From: an uncultured Clostridia bacterium
Lineage (GTDB): Bacteria; Bacillota; Clostridia; Lachnospirales; Anaerotignaceae
NCBI GenBank assembly: GCA_910586765.1
Contig: CAJUJJ010000047.1
Coordinates: 1 to 14,865, forward strand
Length of the DNA stretch: 14,865 bases
Direction of reading: 5' to 3'
Under the pieces are notes generated by a model. The model was given only the letters and a program-made list of their open reading frames with translations, was not told the origin of the DNA and searched no databases. Below, one piece after another: positions 13,259 to 14,865 of the stretch (within the stretch, counting starts at the first letter, position 1; each line of letters starts with the position of its first letter). The position numbers and the translations under genes are program-made.

Positions 13259-14803
13259 TTATGCTCCCTTCCTCTCCTGCTCTGTTTGTTTTTTAATTCC
13301 AAGCATATACAATCCTAAATCATATTCTGTAATATCTTTACTATTTTCAAAATAAGCTGCTACTTCTCCATCACACATTACAACGATACTATCGCTTAAT
13401 TCCATAACTTCATTTAAGTCCGCAGAAATTAACAATATTCCTTTTCCTGCATCTCTTTGCTCTACTATTTTTTTCCATATAAATTCATTTGCTCCTACAT
13501 CAATACCTCTTGTAGGCTGATTAGCAATTAAAAGTTCTGGATTTGATGAAAATTCTCTTGCTACAACAACTTTTTGCATATTTCCTCCTGAAAGCATACC
13601 TACAAGCTGCTGTTCATTTTTGCACAATATTGCAAAATCTTTTATTAATGATTTCGCCATTTCTATTATTTTTTTATGGTTTAAAAGTCCTTTTTGTTTT
13701 AATTGTTTGCTGTCTATTCTATCAGATACCAGGTTTTCCCATATTGTAACATCTTTCGCTACACCTGTTTTAATGCGGTCTTCTGGTATATAGGAAACAC
13801 CTAAATTTCTAATATCATTTATGCTTTTCTGAAGTATATCTTCACCATTTAACAGTATTTTGCCTTGCACATTTTTATAAAAACCAAATATACATTCTGC
13901 TAATTCATTTTGTCCATTGCCTTCTACTCCAGCAACACCTAATATTTGTCCTCTTTTTAGTTCAAATGACACATTATTTAACATTTTTTTATTTTCTTGA
14001 TTGGCATAGCTGACATTTTGAAGCTGTAAAAGTACTTCTCCAAATTGTGCTGGTTTTTTATTAACATTTAATACCACATCTCGCCCTACCATAAAACGAG
14101 AAATTTCTTCCTCTGTAGAATTTGCTACAGGCATTGTTCCAACGTACCTTCCTCCTCTTAAAACAGTGATATTGTCACATATCTGTCGTACTTCTTTTAT
14201 CTTATGTGATATAAATATTATAGTATGTCCATTTTGTTTTAGTAGCAACAGTTGTTCAAAAAGTTCTTTTGTTTCTTGTGGTGTCAACACTGCTGTAGGC
14301 TCGTCTAATATTAAAAGTTTTGCTCCTCTTACAAGTACCTTTAATATTTCTACTTTTTGTTTTACTCCTACAGAAATGTCACACACCCTTGCCATAGGGT
14401 CTACGTTCAAATTATATTTTTTTGCCATATCCCTTACCAACTGTATCGCACTTTCTTTATCTGTAAAAAGCCCCTTTTTTGGTTCTATACCTAATATAAC
14501 ATTCTCATATACTCTCAACGACTCTACAAGCATAAAATGTTGATGCACCATACCAATACCCAGCTGTATGGTTTGTGCTGCATTTTGTGTATTGATTTCT
14601 TTTCCTTCAAAATAAATTTTTCCGCTGTCTTTTTGTTCAATACCAAATAATATTTTCATAAGTGTACTTTTTCCTGCACCATTCTCTCCCATTAGTGCAT
14701 GTATTTCTCCTGCATTGACAAATAAATTAACTTCTTTATTTGCCATTACTCCATTAGGATATATTTTTGTAATATTTTCCATTCGTAATATCTCATCGCC
14801 CAT
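13259..14803 (-). CDS. ABC transporter ATP-binding protein, two ATPase domains (NupO/YufO-like)
   Basis: Fused double ATPase of the importer, 514 residues from the chosen start. Domain 1 (about 8-245): Walker A GENGAGKST (39-47), Q-loop GMVHQHFML, signature ISVGVKQKVEI (143-153), Walker B LLILDEPTAVLTP. Domain 2 (about 255-505): degenerate Walker A GVEGNGQNE (292-300, lacks the lysine), YIPEDR (338-343), intact signature LSGGNMQK (404-411), Walker B LLIANQPTRGIDVGA with Asn-Gln in place of Asp-Glu. This one-active-site asymmetry is typical of the nucleoside/sugar class, so ATP is hydrolysed at one composite site. Start: ATG at 14803 aligns with homologues; a GTG two codons upstream (14809) is possible, and both have weak ribosome binding sites, so translation may depend on an upstream gene (probably the BMP-family binding lipoprotein). 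Confidence 0.95.
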   Translation of the reverse strand: MGDEILRMENITKIYPNGVMANKEVNLFVNAGEIHALMGENGAGKSTLMKILFGIEQKDSGKIYFEGKEINTQNAAQTIQLGIGMVHQHFMLVESLRVYENVILGIEPKKGLFTDKESAIQLVRDMAKKYNLNVDPMARVCDISVGVKQKVEILKVLVRGAKLLILDEPTAVLTPQETKELFEQLLLLKQNGHTIIFISHKIKEVRQICDNITVLRGGRYVGTMPVANSTEEEISRFMVGRDVVLNVNKKPAQFGEVLLQLQNVSYANQENKKMLNNVSFELKRGQILGVAGVEGNGQNELAECIFGFYKNVQGKILLNGEDILQKSINDIRNLGVSYIPEDRIKTGVAKDVTIWENLVSDRIDSKQLKQKGLLNHKKIIEMAKSLIKDFAILCKNEQQLVGMLSGGNMQKVVVAREFSSNPELLIANQPTRGIDVGANEFIWKKIVEQRDAGKGILLISADLNEVMELSDSIVVMCDGEVAAYFENSKDITEYDLGLYMLGIKKQTEQERKGA

Positions 14804-14809
14804 ACCCAC

Positions 14810-14865
14810 AAACCGTTACTGAAAACTTATAAAAAGTTATCAAAAATATTACTATCTTATAAAAC
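14810..14865. other. Right edge, AT-rich upstream region of the ABC ATPase gene
   Basis: No start codon with a good ribosome binding site, promoter with good spacing or hairpin with a U-tract is seen here. It may be the intergenic gap to an upstream gene outside the window. Confidence 0.4.

Noticed and set aside
13759..13934. Degenerate second Walker motifs in the ABC ATPase as a sign of decay
   Set aside because: Loss of the lysine and acidic residue in the second ATPase domain is normal for this importer class.

Overview
The window is low-GC, AT-rich chromosomal DNA from an anaerobic-type Firmicute, most likely a member of the Clostridia (Lachnospiraceae or Eubacteriales-like). The basis is the very A/T-rich codon usage, strong AGGAGG-type ribosome binding sites, and the Firmicute-specific block of a YqhY/Asp23 protein followed by nusB, xseA, xseB and ispA. 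Fourteen of the fifteen complete genes lie on the minus strand; only purE is on the plus strand. I see no rRNA, tRNA, CRISPR array, insertion sequence or phage module.

Layout, in minus-strand transcription order from the right edge. (1) 14803 to 9254 is a five-gene operon with tiny gaps or overlaps. It encodes a double-domain ABC ATPase, two permeases of the nucleoside/BMP-lipoprotein class (NupOPQ-like), an ADP-ribosylglycohydrolase-fold protein with a non-canonical metal site, and a flavodoxin-fold FMN/NAD(P)H oxidoreductase that overlaps the previous gene by ATGA. It ends at an intrinsic terminator (9154-9184). The substrate-binding lipoprotein normally encoded first is not in the window and may lie just beyond the right edge. 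(2) 9060 to 8188 is a single DUF368 (PopT-type polyprenyl-phosphate translocase) gene with its own -10 element flanked by two copies of an 11-base repeat. It converges on purE across a hairpin terminator. (3) purE (7640-8155, +) has an extended -10 promoter and diverges from secG. (4) secG, then a terminator, then rnr (RNase R), then a sodium-dependent neurotransmitter-symporter-family transporter; a strong palindrome lies directly in front of rnr. (5) A good extended -10 promoter at about 3420-3447 drives yqhY/asp23-like, nusB, xseA, xseB and ispA. These genes are nearly contiguous, apart from a bulged hairpin between the first and second.

How the genes fit together: the 5-gene housekeeping operon combines transcription antitermination (NusB), DNA repair (exonuclease VII) and isoprenoid synthesis (farnesyl diphosphate synthase). 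DUF368/PopT acts on the undecaprenyl phosphate that ultimately derives from farnesyl diphosphate, although the two are not in one operon. The transporter operon looks like uptake plus intracellular processing of a nucleoside-like or ADP-ribose/NAD/flavin-like compound. It is the most interesting part of the window, because the glycohydrolase has changed active-site residues and is translationally coupled to a flavin oxidoreductase.

At the left edge (1-108, minus) lies a coding-like but start-less fragment with a CxxC motif, where dxs would be expected from the usual gene order. All other intergenic stretches are under 200 bases and are described as regulatory features below.
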